A stretch of DNA of 64,000 nucleotides, taken from contig NZ_CP063195.1 in assembly GCF_028609885.1 (NCBI RefSeq), forward strand, positions 1,054,001 to 1,118,000, read 5' to 3'. A program made the position numbers and the translations under genes. Below are positions 52,227-61,064 of the stretch, in pieces; within the stretch, counting starts at the first letter, position 1; each line of letters begins with the position of its first letter. The notes beneath the pieces were generated by a model. The model was not told the origin of the DNA and searched no databases. It saw nothing but the letters and a program-made list of their open reading frames with translations. This DNA is from Corynebacterium jeikeium (GTDB lineage Bacteria > Actinomycetota > Actinomycetes > Mycobacteriales > Mycobacteriaceae).

Positions 52227-53646
52227 GAAAAGCTTTCTTACCTCTCCTATAAGTAAATGCCACGGACAGCAGACCCAGAATAGCCAGAATCCATTCCACC
52301 CATGGGCCGACGCGGGCTGACAGTGTCATTGTATCGCTTAAGGGCAACTCGGCCTCGAGGGCGTTAGAAGTAAAAATGGCGGTACGCTGCTCCACCGAAC
52401 CATCGGGGTTGACGATCGCCGAAACTCCCGAGGTCGCGGCCACCACCACCGCGCGATCATACTCCTTGGCGCGCATCCGAGACATGGCGAGTTGCTGGTA
52501 GGTCATATCCGTAAACCCAAACGTCGCGTTGTTCGTCGGACTTGTGAGAATCTGCGCTCCGCCCTGCACTGCCATACGGAACGCCCCGTCGAAGCTGACC
52601 TCGTAGCAAGTGGCCACACCAACCGGAATACCGTTCATATGAACCACGCCATTGTCATCACCGGGCTGGAAGTCACCGGCGCGGTCGACGTATTCACTGA
52701 AGTTGCGCAAGAAATCGCGGAAGGGCATGTATTCGCCGAAGGGCTGTAGGAAGCGCTTAACGTGCCTCTCCCCTGGGCCGTCGCTATCCCACGCCACCAT
52801 CGTGTTGTGCTGCGGGCTTACGGTACCGACGAGGATCGGTGCATCCACGGAACGCTGGGCGCGCTCGACTTGCTGGCGGGCGGCGGGATTGGTGAAGGGA
52901 TTGACGTCAGCGGAGTTCTCCGGCCAGATGACGATATCTGGGTGTGACTCCAGCTTCTCTGTGCGACGCACGTGGTTATCCAGCACGGCACGGCGCTGGG
53001 CATTGAAGTCCAATCCCAGACGCGGCACGTTGCCTTGGACGGCGACGACATCCACTGTGCGGTCAGTGGGTGTGGCGGGGATCAGCAGTGCGTAGGCGGC
53101 GATCAGGGCCACCACGCCAGCCAACGAATATGCGGGTGCACGGTGCTTGCGGATGCTCAGTGCCAGGAGCAAGCCGATCAGCACCACGGCGAAAGTGACC
53201 AACGCAGGCCCGCCGAGGCGGATCAGCCAGCTAATGGGACCACTGGCCTGGCCCCACGCGATGCGGCCCCACGGGAAGCCACCGAAGGGAAAGGAAGAGC
53301 GCAGCCACTCAGTAGCGACGAACCAGGTGGGAATGCCAAGTACTTGGGCGGTGAGGGGGCGTCGGACCAAAAGCTTGAGCCCCACACCGAACAACAGGCT
53401 GTACAGGGACTGAACCAGCGCCAATGCGATCCAGGCGGCCGGGCCAACGAACTCCCCCACCCACGGCAGCAACAAGCCATAGATGGTGAGGCCCTGCACC
53501 CAGGCCATCAGCATGGCGTGGCGGTGATCGGCGAAGTAGAACAGCAGCGCAAACCCGAGTGGCGCCGCCCACCACAGGCCGGTCGGCTCGAAGGCAGCAA
53601 AGACCATCACGCCGCTAAAGACAGCGGCGAGGAGCCTTAAAATCAT
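52219..53646 (-). CDS. lnt: Apolipoprotein N-acyltransferase
   Basis: Adds the third acyl chain to lipoproteins, using phospholipid as donor, at the outer face of the membrane. About six N-terminal helices precede a nitrilase-like domain with the expected triad: Glu in IWPENSAD, Lys in [15 protein letters not shown], Cys in [12 protein letters not shown]. The 475-residue form begins with the ATG at 53646, which overlaps the fxsA stop as ATGA; a longer frame to 53685 is less likely. It couples to ppm downstream. Confidence 0.92.
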   Translation of the reverse strand: MILRLLAAVFSGVMVFAAFEPTGLWWAAPLGFALLFYFADHRHAMLMAWVQGLTIYGLLLPWVGEFVGPAAWIALALVQSLYSLLFGVGLKLLVRRPLTAQVLGIPTWFVATEWLRSSFPFGGFPWGRIAWGQASGPISWLIRLGGPALVTFAVVLIGLLLALSIRKHRAPAYSLAGVVALIAAYALLIPATPTDRTVDVVAVQGNVPRLGLDFNAQRRAVLDNHVRRTEKLESHPDIVIWPENSADVNPFTNPAARQQVERAQRSVDAPILVGTVSPQHNTMVAWDSDGPGERHVKRFLQPFGEYMPFRDFLRNFSEYVDRAGDFQPGDDNGVVHMNGIPVGVATCYEVSFDGAFRMAVQGGAQILTSPTNNATFGFTDMTYQQLAMSRMRAKEYDRAVVVAATSGVSAIVNPDGSVEQRTAIFTSNALEAELPLSDTMTLSARVGPWVEWILAILGLLSVAFTYRRGKKAFHE

Positions 53647-54080
53647 CCGTTCTCGCCCGCGCGGTGGTCGATGACATCTCCCCAACCACCCGAGTTCTGG
53701 ATGTGGCTAACGCGCGAGTACGTGGTCACGCCGAAACGCTCCAGGGAACGGCGCGCCGCCTGCCCCAGCATCTTGCGGATCAGGGAACGGGTCGGCGGAA
53801 TCAGGAAGAAGATGCCAAAGAAGCTCGAGACGATGCCGGGAACGGCTACGCCCACTGCACCCACCATGGACAGCGCCATGTCGGCCGTGAGCTCGCCGGG
53901 ATGATCCTTCTGCTGCAGTGCGCGGACGGTGAGCTCGCGCATCTGCCAAAAGGCCAGGGCGATACCCAGCACAAACAGGCCCAACAGGATCAGCAGCGCC
54001 CAGCCCCAGCCGACCGACACGCCTAAGAGAATGAAGGCGATGATTTCTACGACGAGATACACGGCGGGTAAGAATTGCAT
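53643..54080 (-). CDS. FxsA-family membrane protein
   Basis: A 145-residue membrane protein of the FxsA family. The segments VYLVVEIIAFILLG and WALLILLGLFVLGIALAFWQMR are followed by GELTADMALSMVGAVGVAVPGIVSSFFGIFFLIPPTR, the family's signature. The cytosolic tail is polar. The E. coli protein suppresses phage T7 exclusion by the F plasmid when overproduced; its normal role is unknown. The gene heads the fxsA-lnt-ppm run, as in mycobacteria (Rv2053c position). Confidence 0.9.
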   Translation of the reverse strand: MQFLPAVYLVVEIIAFILLGVSVGWGWALLILLGLFVLGIALAFWQMRELTVRALQQKDHPGELTADMALSMVGAVGVAVPGIVSSFFGIFFLIPPTRSLIRKMLGQAARRSLERFGVTTYSRVSHIQNSGGWGDVIDHRAGENG

Positions 54081-54173
54081 GGCTGTAAGGAAACTCCTAA
54101 AGTATCCGTCTGAAAAATTGTTATGAAAACGCGATCTTTGTAACGAAAGCGTGCTTACATAACGATAACGAAG

Positions 54174-54197
54174 GTGTAGGAAAAATAGTTCCTACAC
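54174..54197. promoter_or_regulatory. 24-bp operator-like inverted repeat before a secreted-protein gene
   Basis: GTGTAGGAA (54174-54182) and TTCCTACAC (54189-54197) are perfect 9-base arms around AAATAG. It lies 34 bases before the small secreted protein's ATG, within the 151-base divergent gap to fxsA. Nearby TAACGA repeats (54141, 54161, 54167) may also matter. The AT-rich gap holds no other gene. Confidence 0.6.
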
Positions 54198-54231
54198 GCG
54201 ATAGCTTAACTACGTTTTAGGGAGTACTTTG

Positions 54232-54501
54232 ATGCGTCTACGCCGCTCTATCCTCGCTGCAGTTCTGGCACCCACGGTTGCCCTGGCATCCGTCACCCCG
54301 GCAGTGGCAGAAACCGGAACCCAGAGCTCCGGTACTAGCTCCAGTTCGAAGGCGGAGGGCTCCAGCTCGAAGGACTCTGACGAGTGGTGGGAGAATCTCA
54401 ACCCGTTTGCGAAGGTAGCAATCGGCATCGCTGCAGCTACCGGTATTTCAGTGCTCTTCGGCGTGCTGCGGACGATCTTCTACAACATCTTCCACGTTTA
54501 G
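54232..54501 (+). CDS. Small secreted or membrane-anchored Ser-rich protein
   Basis: An 89-residue exported protein. The signal peptide RLRRSILAAVLAPTVALAS ends near VAE at residue 27. A Ser/Gly/Lys-rich low-complexity spacer (about 28-50) follows. A C-terminal part NPFAKVAIGIAAATGISVLFGVLRTIF could span the membrane or form a surface helix. AGGGAG precedes the ATG. Similar short proteins occur in corynebacteria without assigned function. The strong inverted repeat upstream implies specific regulation. Confidence 0.75.
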   Translation: MRLRRSILAAVLAPTVALASVTPAVAETGTQSSGTSSSSKAEGSSSKDSDEWWENLNPFAKVAIGIAAATGISVLFGVLRTIFYNIFHV

Positions 54502-54508
54502 CACACGT

Positions 54509-55237
54509 CTAGCGCGGTGCACGCCGCCACAGCCAACGCGGAACTACCTGCATGGCGGCGGCTAGCAGTTTGAGGGAGTGCGGGATCCATACGGATTCCG
54601 CGCTTTCGTCGTTGATAGCTCGAACTGTAGCCTCGGCGACCACATCCGGAGTGGTGGACAGAGGCGCCGGATCCATGCCGCGGGTCATCCGGCCGATCAC
54701 GAAGCCCGGGCGCACGATCACCAGGCGAACGCCGGTACCCTGCAGCGCATCCTGCATGCCCTGGCAGAATCCATCCAGACCAGCTTTCGCCGAGCCGTAG
54801 ACATAGTTCGGACGGCGCACGCGAGCCCCGGCGATGGACGAGTAGGCCACGAGGACTCCCCTGCCGCGGGACTTCATCACCTGGGAAAGCTCCGTCAGTA
54901 GCACCGCCTGGGCGGTGAAGTCCGTGTGCAACACCCGGTAGACCTCGGAGGAGTCGCGTTCCGCGAGCTCCTGGTCTCCCAGCACGCCGAACATCGCCAG
55001 CGCCACGTCTAGCGGCCCGGTGGCCTCGATCTCCGCGATGAGGTCGGCGTGGGAATCCACGTCGGTGGCGTCAAAAAAGAAGGAATCGACCTTTGTTGCG
55101 CCGAGGCGATACAGCTCATCGGCAAGGTCCGTAGTACGGCGGCCGGCAAGCACCAGGTGGCTACCAGGAGCGAGCAGACGGGCGATCTCGCCGCCGATCT
55201 CGCTGGTCGCGCCGAAGATTGCAATTTTCTTAGCCAT
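54509..55237 (-). CDS. DprE2-like SDR (paralogue of the arabinose-epimerase reductase)
   Basis: A 242-residue short-chain reductase close to DprE2, which reduces the 2-keto intermediate to decaprenylphosphoryl-arabinose for arabinogalactan and lipoarabinomannan. Shared features are FGATSEIGGEIARLL at the cofactor site, MFGVLGDQEL, YSSIAGARVRRPNYVYGSAKAGLDGF (Ser, Tyr, Lys catalytic set), VRPGFV and the C-terminal PRWLWRRAP. The canonical DprE2 gene is normally beside dprE1, which is not here. In C. glutamicum a second, partly redundant reductase gene exists (NCgl1429); this may be its orthologue. The ATG overlaps the helicase stop by 8 bases. Confidence 0.82.
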   Translation of the reverse strand: MAKKIAIFGATSEIGGEIARLLAPGSHLVLAGRRTTDLADELYRLGATKVDSFFFDATDVDSHADLIAEIEATGPLDVALAMFGVLGDQELAERDSSEVYRVLHTDFTAQAVLLTELSQVMKSRGRGVLVAYSSIAGARVRRPNYVYGSAKAGLDGFCQGMQDALQGTGVRLVIVRPGFVIGRMTRGMDPAPLSTTPDVVAEATVRAINDESAESVWIPHSLKLLAAAMQVVPRWLWRRAPR

Positions 55238-57902
55238 CGAGGGCCACAACTCCTCGTCTCATTGCGGCGACCGCCTTGCGGGAGGCCGCCTTTACTTCAT
55301 TGGAATAGCCAGTCAACTTGATCTGATCCAGTAGGTCGATCACGCGACGGCACCAGCGCACGAAATCGCCGGGGGTCAGGGTGGCGCCGCTGGCCTCGGC
55401 CGCGCGCAGGCAGTACTCCAGCGGAGCGCCGGCGGTCCACTGGTGAACCGCGGTGGCAAAGCCCAGCTCCGGCTCGCGCGTCACAGTCAGGCGGTGGCGC
55501 TGCTCGTCGGTGGAAAGCTCCTGGTAGATGCGCCACGTCTGGCTGATCGCCTCGGCCAGCGGTTCGGTGGGCACGCCGTCGTCCTTCGCCCCGGAATCGC
55601 GACGGTTCTCAAACACGCAAGTGCTGGCCACTGCTGCCAACTCCGCCGGGTCCAGCTCGTCCCAAATCCCGCGGCGCAGGCACTGGGCGACCAGAAGGTC
55701 GGACTCGTGGTGAATCTTGGACAGGCGTTCGCCTTCCATTGTGATGCGGGCGCTGTTGCCCACGAGCTCCACGTAATCCAGCTCCGCCAGCAGCGCAAGG
55801 ATGCGGTTGAATTGGGCGGACAGCGAATCGGATTCCTGCGGCTGCTCCTTCTGCTCGAACTCCAGGCGGCGGGCGGCCTTCAGATACTGCTCGGCGGCGC
55901 GGCAGAGCTCCTCGCGGCCCTCCCAGGCGTGCACCGGGTGGGCGTGTACCTGCTCGCGCAGCTCGACCGCCCGCAGGGAGCGGCGGCGAGCCCGTGGCTT
56001 CAGTTTCTTTGGTTTGTCCAGCTGCAGGCGCCGTAGGTTGGCGGCCACTCCCCTGGCTTGACGCTTCGGGTTGCGCGCTACGCCCTTGTGCAGGCGCATG
56101 TGACCGATGTGCACCGGGGTGTTGCCGAACATGTCGGGGTTGATGCGCTCTACCCAGCCGTCGTCGGTGATGATCGTCGGTCGGCCGCGGTGGTCGGAAC
56201 GAACGATCACCGCGGTGGTGGGGTTCTTGCCGGTGGGCAGCGCGATCACGTCGCCAGGCTGCAGAGATTGCAGCAGAGCCGTGGTCTCCGTCGATGCCTC
56301 GTCGATGACCATGCGCTTGGCGCGGCGCTCCTCCTGCGAGAGCTCGCGGCGCAGCTGGCCGTACTCGGTGACCAGCTGGAAGTCCTCGTTGAGGCTGTTC
56401 GACGGGCGGCGGACTTCGCGGATCGTGGCCTTCAGCTGCTTTTCCTGTTGGGCTAGCTCGCGGCGTCGCTTCTCTATCTGCTCGGCGCTTTCCACAACCG
56501 CGCCATTCGTCTGGTACTGCGCAAAGGAACGCAGTAGCAGCCGGTGGGCTTCGTCTAGCCCCATCGTGCCAATGAGGTTCACGGCCATGTTGTAGCCCGG
56601 ACGGAAGGTGGAATCCAGCGGATAGGTTCTTGTCGACGCCAAGTCTGCAACCCCATAAGGGTCCATCCCCTGGCTCCACAGGACCACCGCATTACCCTTC
56701 GTATCGATGCCGCGCCGGCCGGCTCGACCGGTGAGCTGCGTGTATTGGCCGGGGGTGAGGTCGGCGTGCGTCTCGCCGTTGAACTTCACCAGCTTCTCCA
56801 GCACCACCGAGCGGGCGGGCATGTTGATGCCCAGAGCCAGGGTCTCCGTGGCAAAGCAGACCTTCAGCAGGCCACGGGCGAACAGATCCTCCACGATGTG
56901 GCGGAAGGCCGGCAGCATGCCGGCGTGGTGGGCGGCGAAACCGCGCGACAGGGCGCGGCGCCACTGGCGGAAGCCCAGGACGTTCAGGTCCTCCTCCGTC
57001 AGGTCCGCCACGCCCGCGTCGATGGTGCGCAGGATCTCCTCCCTTTCCGACGGAGACGAGTAGTCCACGCGATCGATCAGCAAGGCGCGGACGGCGGCGT
57101 CACAACCAACCCGCGAGAAGATGAAGTAAATCGCAGGCAACATGCCCGCGGTGGCCATGTGCTGTACTACGTCGCCGCGCTTCGGCCCGCGGCGCTTGCC
57201 GGTTTCCTCGGCCTTCGCGGCAGCGGCGACGACCTTGCGGTTGATGGCGCCGAGGTGCTGCTCCGAGCCCTCGAAGAGGGGCAGGATCTGGCGGCCGACC
57301 ATCATGAACTGGGTCAGCGGCACCGGTCGCTTCTCAGTGACGATGATCTCGGTATCGCCGCGGACGGCGGACAGCCAGCCGCCGAACTCTTCGACGTTGG
57401 AGACGGTAGCCGACAGGGAAACAAGGATTACGCGGGGATCCAGGTTGAGGATCGCCTCCTCCCAGACCGGGCCGCGGGAACGGTCGGCCAGGAAGTGCAC
57501 CTCGTCCATGACGACGTGCGTGAGGGTTTCCAGCCGCTCGGAGTCGGCGTAGATCATGTTGCGCAAGACCTCGGTGGTCATCACAACGATGGGCGCGTCG
57601 CCATTGATGGTGACGTCGCCAGTGAGCAGGCCCACGTTGGCCTCGCCATAGCGCTCCACCAGGTCGTGGAACTTCTGGTTGCTCAAGGCCTTGATAGGCG
57701 TGGTGTAAAAGCAGGTGCCGTCGCCGTGGAAGGCGGCGAACACGGCAAACTCGCCGACGATAGTCTTGCCCGCGCCTGTCGGGGCGGCGACGAGCACCCC
57801 CTTGCCCCGGTCGATGGCTTCAGCCGCTTGGATCTGGAAGTCGTCCAGTGGGAAGTCGTATTGGGCGCAGAAGCGCTCTACCTGGGGGCTAGAGAATGTC
57901 AT
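55230..57902 (-). CDS. helY: Ski2/Mtr4-like superfamily II helicase HelY
   Basis: ATP-dependent RNA/DNA helicase of 890 residues. Walker A APTGAGKT and the DEVH box VVMDEVHFLADRSRG lie in the first core, SRVGCDAA and QLTGRAGRRGID in the second, followed by a long C-terminal region with the DSHCT-like domain. Its order with tatA and tatC matches Rv2092c. Role probably in RNA turnover. Its start overlaps the tatC end by 14 bases, and its end overlaps the DprE2-like gene. Confidence 0.93.
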   Translation of the reverse strand: MTFSSPQVERFCAQYDFPLDDFQIQAAEAIDRGKGVLVAAPTGAGKTIVGEFAVFAAFHGDGTCFYTTPIKALSNQKFHDLVERYGEANVGLLTGDVTINGDAPIVVMTTEVLRNMIYADSERLETLTHVVMDEVHFLADRSRGPVWEEAILNLDPRVILVSLSATVSNVEEFGGWLSAVRGDTEIIVTEKRPVPLTQFMMVGRQILPLFEGSEQHLGAINRKVVAAAAKAEETGKRRGPKRGDVVQHMATAGMLPAIYFIFSRVGCDAAVRALLIDRVDYSSPSEREEILRTIDAGVADLTEEDLNVLGFRQWRRALSRGFAAHHAGMLPAFRHIVEDLFARGLLKVCFATETLALGINMPARSVVLEKLVKFNGETHADLTPGQYTQLTGRAGRRGIDTKGNAVVLWSQGMDPYGVADLASTRTYPLDSTFRPGYNMAVNLIGTMGLDEAHRLLLRSFAQYQTNGAVVESAEQIEKRRRELAQQEKQLKATIREVRRPSNSLNEDFQLVTEYGQLRRELSQEERRAKRMVIDEASTETTALLQSLQPGDVIALPTGKNPTTAVIVRSDHRGRPTIITDDGWVERINPDMFGNTPVHIGHMRLHKGVARNPKRQARGVAANLRRLQLDKPKKLKPRARRRSLRAVELREQVHAHPVHAWEGREELCRAAEQYLKAARRLEFEQKEQPQESDSLSAQFNRILALLAELDYVELVGNSARITMEGERLSKIHHESDLLVAQCLRRGIWDELDPAELAAVASTCVFENRRDSGAKDDGVPTEPLAEAISQTWRIYQELSTDEQRHRLTVTREPELGFATAVHQWTAGAPLEYCLRAAEASGATLTPGDFVRWCRRVIDLLDQIKLTGYSNEVKAASRKAVAAMRRGVVALDG

Positions 57903-58866
57903 CGAAATCGCTGCGGGTGAAGTCTTGAGCCTTTGGGTCCTGGCGCTTCGGCGAGTCGATCGGGCGGGCCGCGCTAGTGGACTGCGGGGCTGGAGTTGCA
58001 GTTACCGGGCTAATGGGTTCCGGTGCGGCGATGTCGGTGGTCTCGTCGTCATCCACCTCGAGCCAGTCCGCCTGATTCTTCTGGCGGCGCTTGTCGTTCA
58101 GGCGGGCGATCTGCGTGGCAATCTCCATCATCGCGCAGAGCGAGATCGCTAGGATCACCATCGAAATCGGGTCCTGACCCGGGGTGACGAACGCGGCAAA
58201 AAGGAACAAGAAAGCCCAGATGAAGCGGCGCTTCTCCTTCAACTGCTGATATGTGACCACGTGCGCCAAGTTCAGCAGCACCGTGATGAGTGGCACCTCG
58301 AAACTCACGCCGAAAATCAACAGCAGCGCCATGGCGAAGCTGAAGTACTTCTCGCCGTTCAGGGCAGCGATCTGCGCCTCGTCGCCGATGGTCAGCAGGA
58401 ACTCCAGACCAAAGGCGAGTACGAAGTAGGCCAGCACCGCGCCGACGGTAAACAGCAGGCCGGCGGAAATACCCACGCCCAGTGTCCAGCGCTTTTCGTT
58501 CTTATGCAGGCCCGGGGTGATATACGCCCAGATCTGGCCCAACCAAATTGGCGAGGAAAAGACCATGCCTGCCAACGCGCCAACCTTCAGGCGCAGCATA
58601 AACATCTCAAAAGGACTAGTAGCCAGCAGACGGCACTCCCCCGCCTCGGAGCCAAAGCGAGCTTCCGGCGGCAGGTTACAGTATGGCCCGCGCAGTACCT
58701 CACCTAGCGAAGGGATCGGCCCGACCTCGACGTTGTACCAGATGTAGCCGATGATGGTGCCGATGAAGATGGCAACCAGGGAGATGAATACGCGCTTGCG
58801 CAGTTCATTGATGTGCTCGACGATGGTCATCGAACCATCGGCGGGCTTCTTTAGCTTCTTAGCCAC
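57889..58866 (-). CDS. tatC: Sec-independent protein translocase TatC
   Basis: Receptor subunit of the twin-arginine export system. Of 325 residues, the first 250 form six helices with the conserved N-terminal MTIVEHINELRKRVF and the LLIFGVSFEVPL region. A 70-residue cytosolic tail rich in Pro, Thr and Ala follows, which is typical of actinobacterial TatC. It starts 7 bases after the tatA stop. Confidence 0.96.
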   Translation of the reverse strand: MAKKLKKPADGSMTIVEHINELRKRVFISLVAIFIGTIIGYIWYNVEVGPIPSLGEVLRGPYCNLPPEARFGSEAGECRLLATSPFEMFMLRLKVGALAGMVFSSPIWLGQIWAYITPGLHKNEKRWTLGVGISAGLLFTVGAVLAYFVLAFGLEFLLTIGDEAQIAALNGEKYFSFAMALLLIFGVSFEVPLITVLLNLAHVVTYQQLKEKRRFIWAFLFLFAAFVTPGQDPISMVILAISLCAMMEIATQIARLNDKRRQKNQADWLEVDDDETTDIAAPEPISPVTATPAPQSTSAARPIDSPKRQDPKAQDFTRSDFDDIL

Positions 58867-58873
58867 TTAATTT

Positions 58874-59128
58874 TTAAGCGTTGTGCTCGTTCGGCTGGTC
58901 GGACTTGGGCTGAGCCAGGTCCTGGGCCTGCTGCTGCTCGGCGGTCGGAGCCTGCTTCTTTGCCAGCTCCTTCTTGTCGCCGTCGGTCTTCATCTCGTCC
59001 ATCTCGGACTTGAAGATGCGCATCGAACGTCCCAGGGAACGCGCAGCGTTGGGTAGGCGGGTCGCTCCGAACAGCAGGAAGATGACCAGAGCGATGATTA
59101 GTAGTTCAGGAACGCCAAGGTTCGGCAT
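58874..59128 (-). CDS. tatA: Sec-independent protein translocase TatA
   Basis: Pore-forming subunit of the Tat system, 84 residues. The N-terminal helix [20 protein letters not shown], the hinge [23 protein letters not shown] and an acidic/Gln-rich tail are typical. It is 35 bases downstream of pafC and probably transcribed both with it and from its own promoter. Confidence 0.96.
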   Translation of the reverse strand: MPNLGVPELLIIALVIFLLFGATRLPNAARSLGRSMRIFKSEMDEMKTDGDKKELAKKQAPTAEQQQAQDLAQPKSDQPNEHNA

Positions 59129-59163
59129 TGTTTACGAGCTTTCTTTCGTTGGGATCGTTCTTA

Positions 59164-60132
59164 CTATCCTAGCCCGCGAGCCTCGTAGGCATCGAGACCA
59201 CGCCGCGCTAGGTCTTTTAAGTTCTCGGCCAATGGTAGCGGTTCCACTTTGCGAATACCGGGTGAAAAACCTAGCAGAAACCTTAAAAACCAATCACCGG
59301 TATCTGGCACGTCCACGACTAACCGGTCTTCATCTTCGACCACCCACATGGGGAAGTACTCCAGCATCCACCGCAGCGATTCATCTAGTTCCAGGCGCGC
59401 CCAGTTATCACTGAGGCCGAAACCGAAGGGATCTTCCGGGTCTATCGCGGGCACCTGTTGGGCACTAGCCGAGCCCTCCTCCCCCAGGTGGAGCCCGTCG
59501 ATTCGCGCAAGCGCAAAGGTCTTTGTGGTGACGCCACGTTCCCGCGCCCAGAGGTAGTATTCGCCGTCCACGAGGGCCACGTGGTCGGGGTCTACCGTGC
59601 GAGTGCTGAAGCTATCGCTGGACAGAGATTGGTAGTTGAAAGTGACCTGGCAACGCGACTGGATGGCCTGCGACAGTTGGCGCCGCAGCTCCACATGCGC
59701 GGGGGCCGAGGGTGCCATTTCGGGGGTGGAGGAATCCGTGTACGTACGCCGGGAGCGCAGCAGCGCCTGAATCTTCTCACTGGCGGAGTCGATGTCCGCC
59801 TGAGCCTCCGGCGGCGCGGTGGAGCGCAGCGCCTGCAAGTTCAGCAGCAACACCCCGGCCTCCATCGCGGTCAGGGCGAGGGGGCGATCCAGGCCTGCCG
59901 AGAACTCCACCGAGGCGCGCATGCGATCAACGGTGACCTCCACGGGCATGTCTAGGATGCTGGCGGGCACGCGGCACTGAGACACCTGACCGAGCTCGTG
60001 GGCTATCTGTGCGGTGGATAGGTCCAACGCGCGAGATGCTGCCATCAGGCTGCTGTCCGGGTGGGACCGGAACCAGGCGAGGACGGACAGGGTGCGGAGG
60101 AATTGTTCGGCGTTGGAACGAGGGAGCGTCAT
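59164..60132 (-). CDS. pafC: WYL-domain regulator PafC
   Basis: Forms with PafB a transcription activator of DNA-damage genes in mycobacteria. The 322 residues begin with a weak winged-helix (FLRTLSVLAWFRSHPDSSLMAASRALDLS), followed by a WYL domain (about 140-225; VTFNYQSLSSDSFSTRTVDP, GEYYLWARERGVTTKTFALARI) and a C-terminal extension. The start overlaps the pafB stop as ATGA. The gene belongs to the pup-pafA-pafB-pafC run. Confidence 0.92.
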   Translation of the reverse strand: MTLPRSNAEQFLRTLSVLAWFRSHPDSSLMAASRALDLSTAQIAHELGQVSQCRVPASILDMPVEVTVDRMRASVEFSAGLDRPLALTAMEAGVLLLNLQALRSTAPPEAQADIDSASEKIQALLRSRRTYTDSSTPEMAPSAPAHVELRRQLSQAIQSRCQVTFNYQSLSSDSFSTRTVDPDHVALVDGEYYLWARERGVTTKTFALARIDGLHLGEEGSASAQQVPAIDPEDPFGFGLSDNWARLELDESLRWMLEYFPMWVVEDEDRLVVDVPDTGDWFLRFLLGFSPGIRKVEPLPLAENLKDLARRGLDAYEARGLG

Positions 60133-61064
60133 GAAGCAGCCTCCTTGAGAACGGCAACAACATCGGCTACGACATCCGGCGGCGAGGTAACCACCACGTG
60201 GGGCGCGTATGCCGCGGCGGTGCGGACAAACCAGTCGCGCTCCACCGGGCCGATCTGGCCATCCTCGTCGGCCAGGCGGCGCAGTTCCCAGGCGCCGGGC
60301 TCCGGGAACTCCACGGTGGCGGTGACCATCTGGCGGCTGCTCAACAGCCCCTGTTGGATCAGCTGTTGCGGGGAGCCTTCCGGGCGCGGGTGGTGTGCAA
60401 ATTCGGGCAAAGCGGTGACGGAATCGATGCGCGCCAGGCGGAAGGTTCGCTGAGCCTTGCGATCCGGATCGAAACCCGTGACGTAGACCAGCCCGTCCAT
60501 GGCCCCATAAGCCCAGGGCTCCAGGCGGCGCTGTTGGGGAGTATCGACCAGCGACGGATAGTAGTTGAAGCTTAAGACCAGGCCGTTGTCGAGGGCGCGG
60601 AAGATCGCGTCGAGGGAATCACCATCCAGGGCGGTGTGATCCGGGACGCTGGGGACGGCCACCTCGCCAGTTGAGACGCGGTGCTGCATGCCCGCAGCGG
60701 CCAACTTGGTGTAGGCGGAGCGGGCGGCGTGCTGCATCTCCCCCGACTGAGCCCACCGGCTGGCAGCGGCGAGGACGGTGGCTTCGCCGTCGGTGAACTC
60801 GATGTCCGGCAGAAAGGTCTGGGCAGGGTCGAGAGTCAGTGTGTCTTCGCCAGTGATGCGTACGCCCAGCTCGGCGAGGTCCTGGCGGTCGCGGCTCAAC
60901 TGCTTACGGGCAGAGCCGTCGTTGGATTGCTGATAGCCCTCGACGTTTGCGAGCACCCACTCGATGGAGCGCGGGACGTCGGAGTTCAACAGCGCGATCA
61001 CCAGGTTAAACAGGCGCGTGGCACCCGGCATCCAGTGAGTCTCGACGGGGCGATTTCGGTTCAT
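60129..61064 (-). CDS. pafB: WYL-domain regulator PafB
   Basis: Partner of PafC. An N-terminal HTH (THWMPGATRLFNLVIALLNSDVPRSIEWV) and a WYL domain (about residues 165-245; LSFNYYPSLVDTPQQRRLEPWAYGAMDGLVYVTGFDPDRKAQRTFRLARID) are clear. The 311-residue form starts with the ATG at 61064, which overlaps the pafA stop as ATGA. A longer frame to 61175 is rejected because it runs back through pafA. Confidence 0.92.
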   Translation of the reverse strand: MNRNRPVETHWMPGATRLFNLVIALLNSDVPRSIEWVLANVEGYQQSNDGSARKQLSRDRQDLAELGVRITGEDTLTLDPAQTFLPDIEFTDGEATVLAAASRWAQSGEMQHAARSAYTKLAAAGMQHRVSTGEVAVPSVPDHTALDGDSLDAIFRALDNGLVLSFNYYPSLVDTPQQRRLEPWAYGAMDGLVYVTGFDPDRKAQRTFRLARIDSVTALPEFAHHPRPEGSPQQLIQQGLLSSRQMVTATVEFPEPGAWELRRLADEDGQIGPVERDWFVRTAAAYAPHVVVTSPPDVVADVVAVLKEAAS

